19,826 nucleotides of DNA from Candidatus Woesearchaeota archaeon (GTDB lineage Archaea > Nanobdellota > Nanobdellia > Woesearchaeales > JACRKL01), in contig JACRKK010000108.1 in NCBI GenBank assembly GCA_016219795.1, positions 1 through 19,826 on the forward strand, read 5' to 3'. The number at the start of each line of letters is the position of its first letter. Positions within the stretch are counted from its first letter, which is position 1. The position numbers and the translations under genes were made by a program. Of the stretch, positions 7,026 through 14,968 are shown one piece after another. The notes beneath the pieces are model-generated. The model was not told the origin of the DNA and searched no databases. It saw only the letters and a program-made list of their open reading frames with translations.

Positions 7026-7604
7026 ATGGATATACGTGAGTTACGTGACCTTGTGATTTCCTGGCTTGCCATCTCGCTTGCTTTTGCTATAGCAAGTTAT
7101 GGAATTGCCCTCAGTCTTGGATTTGCGCTTGTAGTTACTGCTTCTGCAGTTACTGCTGGCATAGGGTTTCTGTTTCATGAACTTGCCCATAAATATGTTG
7201 CAAGGTATTATGGCTATAAAGCCGCATACTATGCCAATGGACAGATGCTGATTATTGCTGTCCTCCTCTCATTTACTGGCATTGTATTTGCTGCACCAGG
7301 CGCGGTTAGGATTATGGGCCTCCAAAACAGGAAAAAGTGGGGTATCATAGCTGCAGCAGGACCGCTGATGAATGTATTCCTTGCACTTTTGTTTTGGTCG
7401 CTTTGGGCATTGGATGCAGGCATCCTGCACGTTCTCTGGGGGTATGGTTTTATGATCAACAGCTGGCTTGCATTGTTTAACATGCTTCCCTTTGGCCAGT
7501 TTGATGGTGCTAAAATTATCATGTGGAGCAAATGGACTTTTGCTGCTCTTATCGCGGCAACATCTGCATTATTTATTGCAGGCATGGCACTCCAAATGTT
7601 TTAA
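7026..7604 (+). CDS. Site-2-protease-like membrane zinc peptidase (M50)
   Basis: This is an intramembrane metalloprotease of the M50/S2P type, expected to cut membrane-anchored substrates such as regulators. The zinc motif H-E-L-A-H is at residues 51-55, inside the second hydrophobic segment. The third-ligand region appears as N-M-L-P-F-G-Q-F-D-G (Asp160), matching the N-x-x-P-x-x-x-x-D-G pattern of the family. At least five hydrophobic stretches are visible, and there is no PDZ or CBS domain. The start at 7026 is chosen because a TATA box sits about 26 bases upstream; the ATG at 6993 would add 11 residues. nadM follows after 25 bases. The substrate cannot be guessed. Confidence 0.87.
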   Translation: MDIRELRDLVISWLAISLAFAIASYGIALSLGFALVVTASAVTAGIGFLFHELAHKYVARYYGYKAAYYANGQMLIIAVLLSFTGIVFAAPGAVRIMGLQNRKKWGIIAAAGPLMNVFLALLFWSLWALDAGILHVLWGYGFMINSWLALFNMLPFGQFDGAKIIMWSKWTFAALIAATSALFIAGMALQMF

Positions 7605-7610
7605 TACAAG

Positions 7611-7627
7611 TTCTTCTTCCAGAAGAA
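7611..7627 (+). repeat. Hairpin between peptidase and nadM
   Basis: TTCTTCT (7611-7617) and AGAAGAA (7621-7627) form a perfect 7-base inverted repeat around a 3-base loop, ending 2 bases before the nadM ATG. It would fold right over the nadM ribosome entry site and could modulate its translation. No other ribosome binding site is evident. Confidence 0.35.
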
Positions 7628-7629
7628 GT

Positions 7630-8118
7630 ATGTCAACTGCACTGGTTCTTGGAAGGTTTCAGCCATTTCATAAAGGCCACCTGTTTATAATCAAAGAAGC
7701 CCTGTGCAAACATGAAAACGTCATCGTTGCGGTAGGCAGTGCACAATACAGTCGTACCAAAAGAAATCCGTTTTCCTTTAGAGAACGCAAAGCGATGATT
7801 GCTGCCGCAACCAAAGGCCTCTCCCTCATCATTCTACCTCTCCCCGATATCCATTCCGATAAGGAGTATGTTACCTACGTCAGAAAAAGCCTGCCTTGGT
7901 TTGACGAGGTGTACGCCGGCAACCAACGTACGCTGCGGCTGTTTAGAGAAAGTGGGTTAAAGATTCATCAAATAAAGAGGATAGAAGGCATTAGTGCAAC
8001 GCGTGTAAGGAATGCCCTACACAAACAGAAGGTATGGGAAAAATTCGTACCCCCCGCTACAGCGACAATCCTCAAAAAAATGAAGGCACCAAAGATAATA
8101 AAGGGACTGTATATTTAA
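7630..8118 (+). CDS. nadM: Nicotinamide-nucleotide adenylyltransferase (archaeal NadM)
   Basis: It joins ATP and nicotinamide mononucleotide to make NAD. The nucleotidyltransferase signature G-R-F-Q-P-F-H-K-G-H (8-17) is followed by V-A-V-G-S-A-Q (33-39) and R-N-P-F-S-F-R-E-R, and I-S-A-T-R-V-R (121-127) is the second ATP-binding motif. The length of 162 residues is normal. The start at 7630 puts the motif at the expected distance from the N-terminus; the frame stays open upstream but overlaps the peptidase gene. The last 4 bases overlap the stop of the convergent tfb. Confidence 0.93.
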   Translation: MSTALVLGRFQPFHKGHLFIIKEALCKHENVIVAVGSAQYSRTKRNPFSFRERKAMIAAATKGLSLIILPLPDIHSDKEYVTYVRKSLPWFDEVYAGNQRTLRLFRESGLKIHQIKRIEGISATRVRNALHKQKVWEKFVPPATATILKKMKAPKIIKGLYI

Positions 8119-9038
8119 TCCTTCTTGCGCTTCTTGGACTTCTTGATTTCCTTTGCCAGATCCAATTCATCCAACAGTTCTTTATAGCGGTTACGGATAG
8201 TGACTTCAGTCACGCCAGCTACATCTGCAACCTCACGCTGTGTCCTCTTTTCCCCATGAATCAGGGCAGAGACATAGAGTGCTGCTGCTGCAATCCCTGT
8301 AGGACCCCTACCGGATGTTAGCTCCGCTTTCTGAGCCCTCTCCAGAATTTCAATGGATTTTGACTGGCTTTCTGCGGTCAGTTTTAATGCAGAAGCAAAA
8401 CGGGCGATGTAGTCTGCAGGATTGCTTGGGAGGATAGTGATACCTAATTCCCGTGTTACAAATCTGTAGGTTCTGCCAATTTCTTTCTTCTCAATGCCTG
8501 AGGCTTCAGACAACTCATCCAGTGTTCGAGGGACTTCGTGGCGTCTGCATGCTGCATACAATGCTCCTGCTACAACGCTCTCCATACTTCTTCCTCGAAC
8601 AAGACCTCTCTGCACTGCAAGAGTATAAACCCTGGCGGATTCCTCTTCCACACTTTTAGGTAATTTTAGATAAGAAGAAACCCGCTTTAGCTCAGCCAGC
8701 GCAAGCTTGAGGTTGCGTTCGATTGCTGTGGAAATCCTGTATTGCCACTTGCGCAACCTAAAGAATTTATTCCTATCTTTTGAATCGAGCCTGTAGAGAT
8801 CAACCTTCTGGCCAATATCTGTGCCTAGGCCCTGATCATATTGCGTATAACTTAAAGATGCCCCGGTCCTTCGTTTCCTGTCTGCCTGATCTGAATCAAA
8901 TTCTCTCCATTCCTGCTCAAAATCAACAAGCTTGTCTTCCACCACAAGACCACAATCCTTGCAAATGACTTCACCTTTCTCTTTATTAAGGAAAAGGTTG
9001 ATAGAATCGCATTCCGGACATTTTTTTACATAGTGCAT
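8115..9038 (-). CDS. tfb: Transcription initiation factor B (TFB)
   Basis: TFB binds TBP-TATA and BRE DNA and recruits archaeal RNA polymerase. The N-terminal zinc ribbon has C7-P-E-C10 and C26-K-D-C29. The B-finger/linker has E-W-R-E-F and later G-A-S-L-S-Y (about 60-65) with G-L-G-T-D-I (about 70-75). Two cyclin-like repeats follow, about 110-200 (with the R-R-H-E-V-P-R-T segment) and about 205-300 (with G-R-G-P-T-G-I-A-A-A-A-L-Y). The C-terminal recognition HTH is V-A-G-V-T-E-V-T-I-R-N-R-Y. The length of 307 is usual. GGGGGAG lies 7 bases before the ATG. The gene marks the window as archaeal. Confidence 0.96.
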   Translation of the reverse strand: MHYVKKCPECDSINLFLNKEKGEVICKDCGLVVEDKLVDFEQEWREFDSDQADRKRRTGASLSYTQYDQGLGTDIGQKVDLYRLDSKDRNKFFRLRKWQYRISTAIERNLKLALAELKRVSSYLKLPKSVEEESARVYTLAVQRGLVRGRSMESVVAGALYAACRRHEVPRTLDELSEASGIEKKEIGRTYRFVTRELGITILPSNPADYIARFASALKLTAESQSKSIEILERAQKAELTSGRGPTGIAAAALYVSALIHGEKRTQREVADVAGVTEVTIRNRYKELLDELDLAKEIKKSKKRKKD

Positions 9039-9103
9039 AGTTACTCCCCCTTAAGAATATTTCCCAGGATTATTGTCGTATGAATTCCCCCCAAACTGCA
9101 GTA

Positions 9104-9125
9104 TGGCATATGTGATTACATGCCA
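9104..9125. promoter_or_regulatory. Inverted repeat near the tfb transcription start
   Basis: TGGCAT (9104-9109) and ATGCCA (9120-9125) are perfect complements around a 10-base spacer. They sit where transcription from the favoured TATA box would start, so the site could be an operator or a leader hairpin. Confidence 0.3.
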
Positions 9126-9136
9126 GTTACATTAAA

Positions 9137-9144
9137 TTTATATA
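9137..9144 (-). promoter_or_regulatory. Likely TATA box of tfb
   Basis: On the minus strand this reads TATATAAA. Initiation near 9114 would give a leader of about 75 bases with the GGGGGAG site at its end. A second box, TTTATAAA at 9161-9168, is an alternative. Between them lies A8 (9149-9156), which is T8 on the minus strand and could terminate the preceding operon, so I favour the box after it. Confidence 0.45.
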
Positions 9145-9174
9145 GTAGAAAAAAAAGATATTTATAAAGATTTG

Positions 9175-9202
9175 TATCCTACAGGATATACATCCCTATA
9201 TC
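9175..9202. repeat. Two overlapping inverted repeats after the paralog operon
   Basis: TATCCT-AC-AGGATA (9175-9188) is a near-continuous palindrome, and GATATA-N6-TATATC (9185-9202) overlaps it. They lie directly after the stop of the 9209 gene and before the tfb promoter, so they could be a transcript-end structure or a regulator site. Confidence 0.35.
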
Positions 9203-9208
9203 TGGTGT

Positions 9209-9751
9209 TTAAGCCTCCGGGGTAACATCCGGCATCCGTTTGTCCGGGGAGTACCTATAAAGGTTGAGGAACGATTTTATCTCGATGGAAAGGGCATTGA
9301 CCTCTTCCACAAGACCCCCATCATATTTCAGGTTTTTGATACCGTAAATAAACTTAGAAAATAATGCCCTCAAAAAGAAGACATAGGCTTTCTGTATCCA
9401 TTCATATTCATATTCTGTGGTTATAAATCCATGAAACATAAAATCAACCCTGCCCTGTTCCAGTCTATACTTATGGCCCTGCATGGAGATAGGGACCTCT
9501 TCCACGCCCTTCATCAGAACCTCAATATGCATGACATAGGAAACCTTCTCTGTTATCTTTTTCCGAGGTTCAATGATGAGAGTAAAATCTTTGTGATTCT
9601 CGCTCACTTTTTCCTCAACCTCATTTTCTGCAATAGAATATCCCTTATTTCGAAGCCAGGCATATACCAGGTTTAACAGTGCCTCTACTTCAAAGAGCCC
9701 CTTATAACTGAGTGATAATCCGTCAACAACAAATCTGCGTTCTTCAACCAT
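9209..9751 (-). CDS. Paralogous hypothetical protein, copy C
   Basis: I do not recognise this family. It is one of three adjacent, clearly related but strongly diverged proteins. Shared landmarks are an N-terminal K-G-(L/V)-F-type segment, then a helix ending in W-L-R-N-K-G-Y, then I-E-P-R-K-K-I-T in a beta-rich middle, G-F-I-T-T-E-Y, and a helical C-terminus with F-F-L-R-A-L-F-S-K-F and F-L-N-L-Y-R-Y. It has no signal peptide, no membrane span and no cysteines arranged for metal, so it should be cytoplasmic. A purine-rich site precedes the ATG. It is the third gene of the operon, 11 bases after copy B, and is 180 residues long. Confidence 0.8.
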   Translation of the reverse strand: MVEERRFVVDGLSLSYKGLFEVEALLNLVYAWLRNKGYSIAENEVEEKVSENHKDFTLIIEPRKKITEKVSYVMHIEVLMKGVEEVPISMQGHKYRLEQGRVDFMFHGFITTEYEYEWIQKAYVFFLRALFSKFIYGIKNLKYDGGLVEEVNALSIEIKSFLNLYRYSPDKRMPDVTPEA

Positions 9752-9762
9752 GTTTTTTCCGC

Positions 9763-10356
9763 CTAATATTGTCCTATAACTGTCGACTGTGGAGCAAGAT
9801 GCTCACCCATACGAGTATCAACGGTTCCCGTCATGCCTCCGGCCCTATATCTCGTCCTGTAAATGTTGAGGTAGCGTTTCATAATATCTCGGAGCTGATT
9901 GGCCTCATAAATAAGTCCCTGTCGGTATGTTTCACTATCCTGCGTGTAAACATACCTATCAAACAGAGCCCGCAGAAATACAAAATAGCTTTTGCGATCC
10001 CATTTCCCAAAATAATCAAAGATAAGAAACCCCGAAATATTAACGAAAATATCTCCTTTCTGCATGATACGCTTCTTCTTAGTCTGGGTGTCATAGACTT
10101 CCACGTCATTAATATTCCTAAAAAGGAGTTCTATTTTGAAAACGTATTTGGCATAATCACTTATCTTTCGCCAGGGTTCAAGCCATAACTCAATCTGTCT
10201 TCCTGATGGAAAACGTTGTTCATAATTGTGTTTTTCCCATTCATCATACCCCTTTTCCCTAATCCAACGGGAAACTTCATCAAAGAATTCAGTGAGAGGG
10301 AAGATGCCACTATAGCGTATCTCCTCATTATCAACAACAATGGTTCGTTCTCCCAT
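9763..10356 (-). CDS. Paralogous hypothetical protein, copy B
   Basis: It has the same architecture as its neighbours: Y-S-G-I-F-P-L near the start, W-I-R-E-K-G-Y, L-E-P-W-R-K-I-S, I-E-L-L-F-R-N-I-N-D-V-E-V, G-F-L-I-F-D-Y, F-V-F-L-R-A-L-F-D-R-Y, and Y-L-N-I-Y-R. It has an extra C-terminal tail of about 25 residues ending in a Gly/Met/Thr-rich stretch. GAGGAGA lies just before the ATG. Copies B and C are closer to each other than to copy A. The protein is soluble, and its function is unknown. Confidence 0.82.
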   Translation of the reverse strand: MGERTIVVDNEEIRYSGIFPLTEFFDEVSRWIREKGYDEWEKHNYEQRFPSGRQIELWLEPWRKISDYAKYVFKIELLFRNINDVEVYDTQTKKKRIMQKGDIFVNISGFLIFDYFGKWDRKSYFVFLRALFDRYVYTQDSETYRQGLIYEANQLRDIMKRYLNIYRTRYRAGGMTGTVDTRMGEHLAPQSTVIGQY

Positions 10357-10373
10357 AGTTCTCCTCTTTTTTA

Positions 10374-10901
10374 CTACCAGATGTCGTCGCTCTGCTCAGT
10401 GTAAGCGCCCATATTCAGGAACTTCTTGATGACAAGACCAAGTTTGTATTGGATGTAGTGCATCTGGTCGGCATAAAGGTGATCTAATTCCTTTTTGAAT
10501 AAATAGGTATCATGAAATTTCTGCAGTGCTTTGGCAAATGGCGATACCTCAAACCTACGAGAATAATCCGCTTCCACTTCACCTGTGATGATGATACGCA
10601 TCCTCCCGCGAATCATCCTGCGTTTTTCCCCATTCTGTACAACCTCTACCTCGTTCACATGCCAGATCTTAAAGCGCACCCTCACAATGTATTTAAGATA
10701 CATAGTATAACGCTTCCATCCATCCCATTCAATGGTAAGCTCCCGCCCCATAGATTCTTGTTTGTCCCTAAACAATGTTTCGTGGAATTCATAGCCGCGT
10801 TTGGCAAACCATTTCTGCGCCACTTTGTAAAGCATAGCAAGATCAAAGACCCCCTTAAATTTGATAATGTGATGGATACCGCTGGAATAGACTGCAGTCA
10901 T
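10374..10901 (-). CDS. Paralogous hypothetical protein, copy A
   Basis: This is the first gene of the three-paralog operon. It shares F-K-G-V-F-D-L, W-F-A-K-R-G-Y, the I-E-W-D-G-W-K-R-Y segment in place of E-P-x-x-K, V-N-E-V-E-V-V, and F-L-N-M with its siblings. The start at 10901 is preferred over in-frame upstream ATGs because a TATA box is centred 26-27 bases before it, and a hydrophobic-looking N-terminal extension from 10976 would cross the promoter. The product is then 175 residues and soluble. The family is unknown. Confidence 0.8.
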   Translation of the reverse strand: MTAVYSSGIHHIIKFKGVFDLAMLYKVAQKWFAKRGYEFHETLFRDKQESMGRELTIEWDGWKRYTMYLKYIVRVRFKIWHVNEVEVVQNGEKRRMIRGRMRIIITGEVEADYSRRFEVSPFAKALQKFHDTYLFKKELDHLYADQMHYIQYKLGLVIKKFLNMGAYTEQSDDIW

Positions 10902-10923
10902 GAGCATTCTTTGGTATTGTTGA

Positions 10924-10931
10924 TTTATAAA
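10924..10931 (-). promoter_or_regulatory. TATA box of the three-paralog operon
   Basis: TTTATAAA is symmetric and lies 26-27 bases (centre) before the minus-strand ATG at 10901, which predicts a leaderless message. Confidence 0.6.
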
Positions 10932-10949
10932 TCTTTTGGAATAATAAAC

Positions 10950-10957
10950 TATATAAA
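10950..10957 (+). promoter_or_regulatory. TATA box of the 1105-residue surface protein
   Basis: TATATAAA predicts a start near 10980 and a leader of about 19 bases, with AGGGGA just before the ATG at 10999. Confidence 0.55.
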
Positions 10958-10998
10958 CAACAACACTCACAAACACGTCTAAAAAAGTAGGGGACTAC

Positions 10999-13900
10999 AT
11001 GAGGGGAAAGCAACTAGGGGCATTAATAGTGGTATTTTTGATAGTGTCAATGCCCTTTGTCTCTGCCGCACAAACCCGCATTCTTGCACTCGATGTAGCA
11101 GGCCAAGACGGTATTTTGGGCTACAAAAAAGTGCAGGACACCATGACTCTTGCTGCAATCCTCTCCAATGTAACTGATCCGGTAAACCTCCAGTATAGTG
11201 GTGAGCCGTTTACGTCATGCGACACAGTACAGGATCCTGCAAGTTCGTTTTTTGGAAAAGCACGATGCACCCTCACCTTTGATCAATCCTCCAGAGGATT
11301 TCGAGAAACATATCTTGTACGGCTCTTCAATATCTCCAATGAAACATCCGTAGAAACAAGTAGAAAGACTGCTGAGGCATATGTCGACAGTCAGGCACCG
11401 TTTGCTGTTGCGCTCTCTGCACAGATGGATACTGAAAACAACACACCCCTTATTGTGCTATCCTATAACGTCAAGGACAGTGCCTGTATTGCACCCTCCT
11501 GCACAGACAAGTGCAGCGGGATTGGAATGGTCTCTTTCTTTTTCAATGAAACGCTCCTTAAAGAGAGCACCATCAACTCATCATCTTGTATTTCTTCAGG
11601 AGAAGAAAGCATCGCTGCAACCCCTCTTGGAGACGGAAGCAAAGAAATATGTATGGTGGTGAAAGACAGGATGCAGCAGAACAGCTCTACATCCCTGCGT
11701 TGTGCACAAATAACCATTGACACTACGCCTCCAAAAGCAGATAGTGCTTCTCTGCAAATAGTGGATGCTTCTGCTTCCCCGGTACGCTATGTAGGTAGGA
11801 GGGGAGGACAAGCATCATTAATAGTGAATATCACCGAGGAGCATCGCCTGGAGAGTGCTGCTGTGAATATAAGTGGTACGCTGACATCACTTTCTTGTCG
11901 TTCTGCTGTTCCCATATATCTCTGCACTGCCAGTATCACCCTTCCCAACCAGACACTTTCCACGCTGACCGTTATTTCTGTGGATGCCGCAGGCAACAAA
12001 GGATTGGAGGAAATGCCGCTCACCATAACCCTTGATGATATCTCACCCACAATCAGCGAGACCACAACAACGCGAGGCAATGTTCTGGGCAAAGAAAACA
12101 ACACCATCACTGTACAATTGGGAGAGGATGGCTCAGGGTTGTTCAAAAAAGAAGTGTTTATGGATATGAGCAGGGCAACAGACTCTGCTCAGGATACCGT
12201 TGTGCGCGCAACAAACTGTACGCTTGGTTGGAGTTGCACCTGGGAAAGTATTGAAGCAAATGCTGCAGAAGGAGCAAATATCACAGTGTCCATACATGGT
12301 GAGGATGACGTGGGAAACACATTTATAGCAAATGCAACATTGATTGTTGATACCATACCCCCTTCGGAGATTAATGTCACTATCCACTCACAAGGCCAGA
12401 CTGATTTTAATAGGTCCCTTCTAGGCTCTGCTTTTTTCAGTGGGGAGACGCTCATTGCTGAAGCCTATGTCTTGGAGGGTGCAAGCGATAGTATGCAGGC
12501 ATCCCTTAACTCTTCTTCGGTCAATGGAAGTATCATTGCAGGAGCCTGTAATTTCCTTGGAAACAAAACATTCAGCTGTATGTGGGATGCAATACCTATC
12601 CTTTCTGCCTACCAGCAACGCGCACCCCTTATCTTCACATTTACAGACGCTGCTGGAAACAGCCGCTCTGTTATCCAAGAGATTACCGTGCTTGAATCCC
12701 GAGGAGAAGAGATGGGAGGAAATCTTACTGTTCTTGTGGATGAGAATAATGTATTCCCAGAAGGAGGAATTTCTCGGTTCACCGCATCCCTTCTTCCCAA
12801 CCCACCAGGCTACCGAATAGCCGTACCTTTTGCCATAGGATACACAGGCACACGTACTGCAGGGCTTGATATTCTCAGTGAATCCGTGGGCAAATGCAAG
12901 ATAAATGTTACCGGACCTCTGAATGGAAGTATTGAATTTGGCACTTTGTTCCCTAATGGAACCCAACTCGCACTTGAGAAGACAAGCCTCGGAGAGATGA
13001 ACCGGCTGGAACTCACGATGGCAACCCTTGATGGTGCGACAGCAGCCAAAATTGATAGCCTCGCCTTCCATTGCCCCCTTACTGCGTATGTCCGGACGCC
13101 AACAGCAGTATATCTGGAACCCAAACAGGCAATGATTGACTTTACTTTGCCCCTGAGGGACAGCGCCCTGAATCAGGACCCAAGCAAACAGCTCCTGGAC
13201 AAAATCAAGAAGGCTCAAAAAGGAAGCCTTGTGGGAATGACATGGATAGGCACGATAGAAAAATGGCTTTCACGTCTTACAGCGATATGCGATTATTTCC
13301 AGAAATTCATCAGCCTGTGGCAGGTCTTTGGGATGCTTGAGGCAAGCGGTGCTGCGGTACAGAAAATAAGTCCTGCAGCAGGAAAAGTTCTGTTTAAGGT
13401 AGGATGCTTTGGTTACGAAGGGATGGGAAGCGTTATCGGTCCGTTGTGGTATGGTAGCAAAGGGATTGCCGGGAAGAAATTTGGGATATCTAATTGTAAG
13501 GAAGGTGGAATGGTTGATCATAAAATCACCAATGAACCTCTCACTTTTAAAGAAGCTGTCCAGTCCCAAAGCAAATTCAGTCTGCGCTGGGCCTGCGGCT
13601 GGACTACCTGCAAATATGCCTTTGACTGGTGGAGGCAGTATGAGAACCTGCCTTTCAACAACATCGATTGGAGTGCGCTGAGCGGTGAACCTACAACACA
13701 AGTCATTGATGGCAATATACAATCAAGACGTCAGGGCGGTGCCAACGCAGCATTCAGGAATCTGACTGGCCGTGACCTATTGACGCTAAAGGCGTCTTTT
13801 AATTGGAGGAACAGCATAGTGGTCAGTGTGGGCACTGCCTGCCTGCCTGGCGTGTTCTATAATCTCCAGAAATACAGGCAGATTGACTGCAGATACATTA

Positions 13901-14316
13901 ACTGCTTAAGAAACTTGGGGAGCAGCGGTGCCGATATTTCTGTTTGCGAATCCGCACGGGCGCAGGCGACATGCCTTGCCGTTACCGGTGAAGTGATTGA
14001 AGTCGTGGGCCCGCTTAACATCTTAAGATCCGTAAGCCAGCAGATACGGGATCTTGCCTACAACGCAATCCCTGCAGGACTCCATACTCTTTTTGCAGGG
14101 TATTGTGCAGGAGAGAAGAACCTAGGAACCGTGTTGGGATGCGACCTAGTCAGCATATTCTATACTGCGCTTGATGTTTTCAACAATTTTTCAAGCTACA
14201 AGCAATATGCCAACCCCACTTACTGGCAGCTGAACCTCAAAGTAGGGGATGATGAATGTAGCAAGGCACTTTGTAAAGAGTGGGATTACAAGGCAAACAA
14301 ATGCAAAAAGAAGTGA
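10999..14316 (+). CDS. Large secreted cysteine-rich surface protein with Ig-like repeats
   Basis: Residues 1-24 are a Sec-type signal peptide (basic start, hydrophobic core, cleavage near V-S-A-A). Residues about 130-570 hold several Ig-like units with D-T-T-P-P (241-245), D-D-I-S-P (346-350), D-T-I-P-P (451-455) and two D-A-A-G-N motifs (329-333 and 550-554), a pattern common in bacterial and archaeal adhesins. N-x-S/T sequons are dense up to about 660, as expected for a glycosylated exterior. A beta-rich part follows (about 570-720). The C-terminal third (about 735-1105) changes character: it is helical, Trp/Cys-rich, has W-T-T-C-K-Y-A-F-D-W-W, and ends in a Lys/Cys-rich tail without a membrane anchor. 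Intact over its length. It probably belongs to a cell-surface or extracellular assembly; the role of the C-terminal domain is unknown to me. PIN-domain gene 1 follows after 21 bases. Confidence 0.85.
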   Translation: MRGKQLGALIVVFLIVSMPFVSAAQTRILALDVAGQDGILGYKKVQDTMTLAAILSNVTDPVNLQYSGEPFTSCDTVQDPASSFFGKARCTLTFDQSSRGFRETYLVRLFNISNETSVETSRKTAEAYVDSQAPFAVALSAQMDTENNTPLIVLSYNVKDSACIAPSCTDKCSGIGMVSFFFNETLLKESTINSSSCISSGEESIAATPLGDGSKEICMVVKDRMQQNSSTSLRCAQITIDTTPPKADSASLQIVDASASPVRYVGRRGGQASLIVNITEEHRLESAAVNISGTLTSLSCRSAVPIYLCTASITLPNQTLSTLTVISVDAAGNKGLEEMPLTITLDDISPTISETTTTRGNVLGKENNTITVQLGEDGSGLFKKEVFMDMSRATDSAQDTVVRATNCTLGWSCTWESIEANAAEGANITVSIHGEDDVGNTFIANATLIVDTIPPSEINVTIHSQGQTDFNRSLLGSAFFSGETLIAEAYVLEGASDSMQASLNSSSVNGSIIAGACNFLGNKTFSCMWDAIPILSAYQQRAPLIFTFTDAAGNSRSVIQEITVLESRGEEMGGNLTVLVDENNVFPEGGISRFTASLLPNPPGYRIAVPFAIGYTGTRTAGLDILSESVGKCKINVTGPLNGSIEFGTLFPNGTQLALEKTSLGEMNRLELTMATLDGATAAKIDSLAFHCPLTAYVRTPTAVYLEPKQAMIDFTLPLRDSALNQDPSKQLLDKIKKAQKGSLVGMTWIGTIEKWLSRLTAICDYFQKFISLWQVFGMLEASGAAVQKISPAAGKVLFKVGCFGYEGMGSVIGPLWYGSKGIAGKKFGISNCKEGGMVDHKITNEPLTFKEAVQSQSKFSLRWACGWTTCKYAFDWWRQYENLPFNNIDWSALSGEPTTQVIDGNIQSRRQGGANAAFRNLTGRDLLTLKASFNWRNSIVVSVGTACLPGVFYNLQKYRQIDCRYINCLRNLGSSGADISVCESARAQATCLAVTGEVIEVVGPLNILRSVSQQIRDLAYNAIPAGLHTLFAGYCAGEKNLGTVLGCDLVSIFYTALDVFNNFSSYKQYANPTYWQLNLKVGDDECSKALCKEWDYKANKCKKK

Positions 14317-14337
14317 GAATATGAATGGTGAGAGAAT

Positions 14338-14838
14338 ATGCTGAGGGTGCTTCTGGATACGAATATTTATGGACTTATTTCCATAGACATTGAGAGGAGG
14401 AAAATTATTGATGCATTATATCATCCTCTCGCCCCCCTAGTATATGGTATGCCACTCATACGTAAGGAACTTAGGGACACGACAAGAACACTTAAAATGG
14501 GTGGAATCAATATCCGAAATGATTTGCTCATTCTCTATGATGAAGTGACCAAAAAGCATGCACTTTCGATTCCAGAAGAAGCTGCTGCACTAGTTGAGAA
14601 ATACTTTGCTGCATCCCAAGGGTTTGGGAATAGCTACGGATTTAAAGAGCTTGAAACAGATTTTATGATTGTAGCGTGCGCTGCCCTGCACGAACTGGAT
14701 GTTGTTATCAGTCAGGATAAGCGAACGATGTGCTCAGATGCTTGCCTGAAAGCATATGCTTTGGTTCATTCCATTAAAGGATTGAAAAATCCGGAGTTTA
14801 TCAACTATGACAGATTTAAAGAAAAACTTATTAAGTAG
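14338..14838 (+). CDS. PIN-domain protein 1 (VapC-like)
   Basis: PIN domains are metal-dependent ribonucleases, often the toxin of VapBC pairs. The acidic residues expected in the active site are present: Asp7 in L-L-D-T-N, Glu44 in R-K-E-L, Asp108 in E-T-D-F-M-I-V-A, and Asp127 in S-Q-D. The length of 166 residues is somewhat longer than a minimal PIN toxin. It is a clear paralog of the gene at 16704, sharing the Y-G start, the (K/N)-G-L-(K/R)-N-P-(E/Q)-F segment and the C-terminal (R/A)-F-K-(E/K) stretch. No VapB-type antitoxin precedes it. A small convergent ORF overlaps its last 8 bases and is a candidate partner. Confidence 0.82.
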   Translation: MLRVLLDTNIYGLISIDIERRKIIDALYHPLAPLVYGMPLIRKELRDTTRTLKMGGINIRNDLLILYDEVTKKHALSIPEEAAALVEKYFAASQGFGNSYGFKELETDFMIVACAALHELDVVISQDKRTMCSDACLKAYALVHSIKGLKNPEFINYDRFKEKLIK

Positions 14839-14938
14839 TCTTCAGAATGAATTCATACATTGCTCTGACATATTCAGGGTCTTTCATGTTCCTATCCATC
14901 CTGTCCATCAGTTCCTGCAGCTGTTTGCTTTGTTTCAT
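14831..14938 (-). CDS. 35-residue micro-protein convergent with PIN gene 1
   Basis: The ATG at 14938 opens a 35-codon frame ending in TAA at 14833-14831. The predicted product is highly charged and helical, with Q-E-L-M-D-R-M-D-R-N and then K-D-P-E-Y-V-R-A-M-Y-E-F-I. The second half matches the 42-residue product at 17327-17199 (K-D-P-E-F-V-S-A-M-K-E-F-I), which occupies the same place after PIN gene 2. A TATA box centred 26-27 bases before its ATG predicts a leaderless transcript. Coding is supported by protein-level similarity and promoter position. It could be an antitoxin or small regulator; an antisense RNA is the alternative. Confidence 0.6.
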   Translation of the reverse strand: MKQSKQLQELMDRMDRNMKDPEYVRAMYEFILKTT

Positions 14939-14960
14939 AAGGGTAGCAATAATATGCAGG

Positions 14961-14968
14961 TTTATAAA
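14961..14968. promoter_or_regulatory. Symmetric TATA box firing both ways
   Basis: TTTATAAA is a perfect palindrome. Its centre is about 27 bases before the plus-strand ATG at 14992 and about 27 bases before the minus-strand ATG at 14938. One box could therefore serve the leader-AlbA_2 operon and the micro-protein, both leaderless. Confidence 0.55.

Noticed and set aside
10902..10976. Upstream hydrophobic N-terminus for paralog A (start at 10976)
   Set aside because: It would cross the TATA box; the ATG at 10901 has ideal promoter spacing and lines up with the siblings.
12421..13218. 265-residue minus-strand ORF inside the large surface-protein gene
   Set aside because: Antisense shadow of a well-supported gene; composition and motifs give no protein family.
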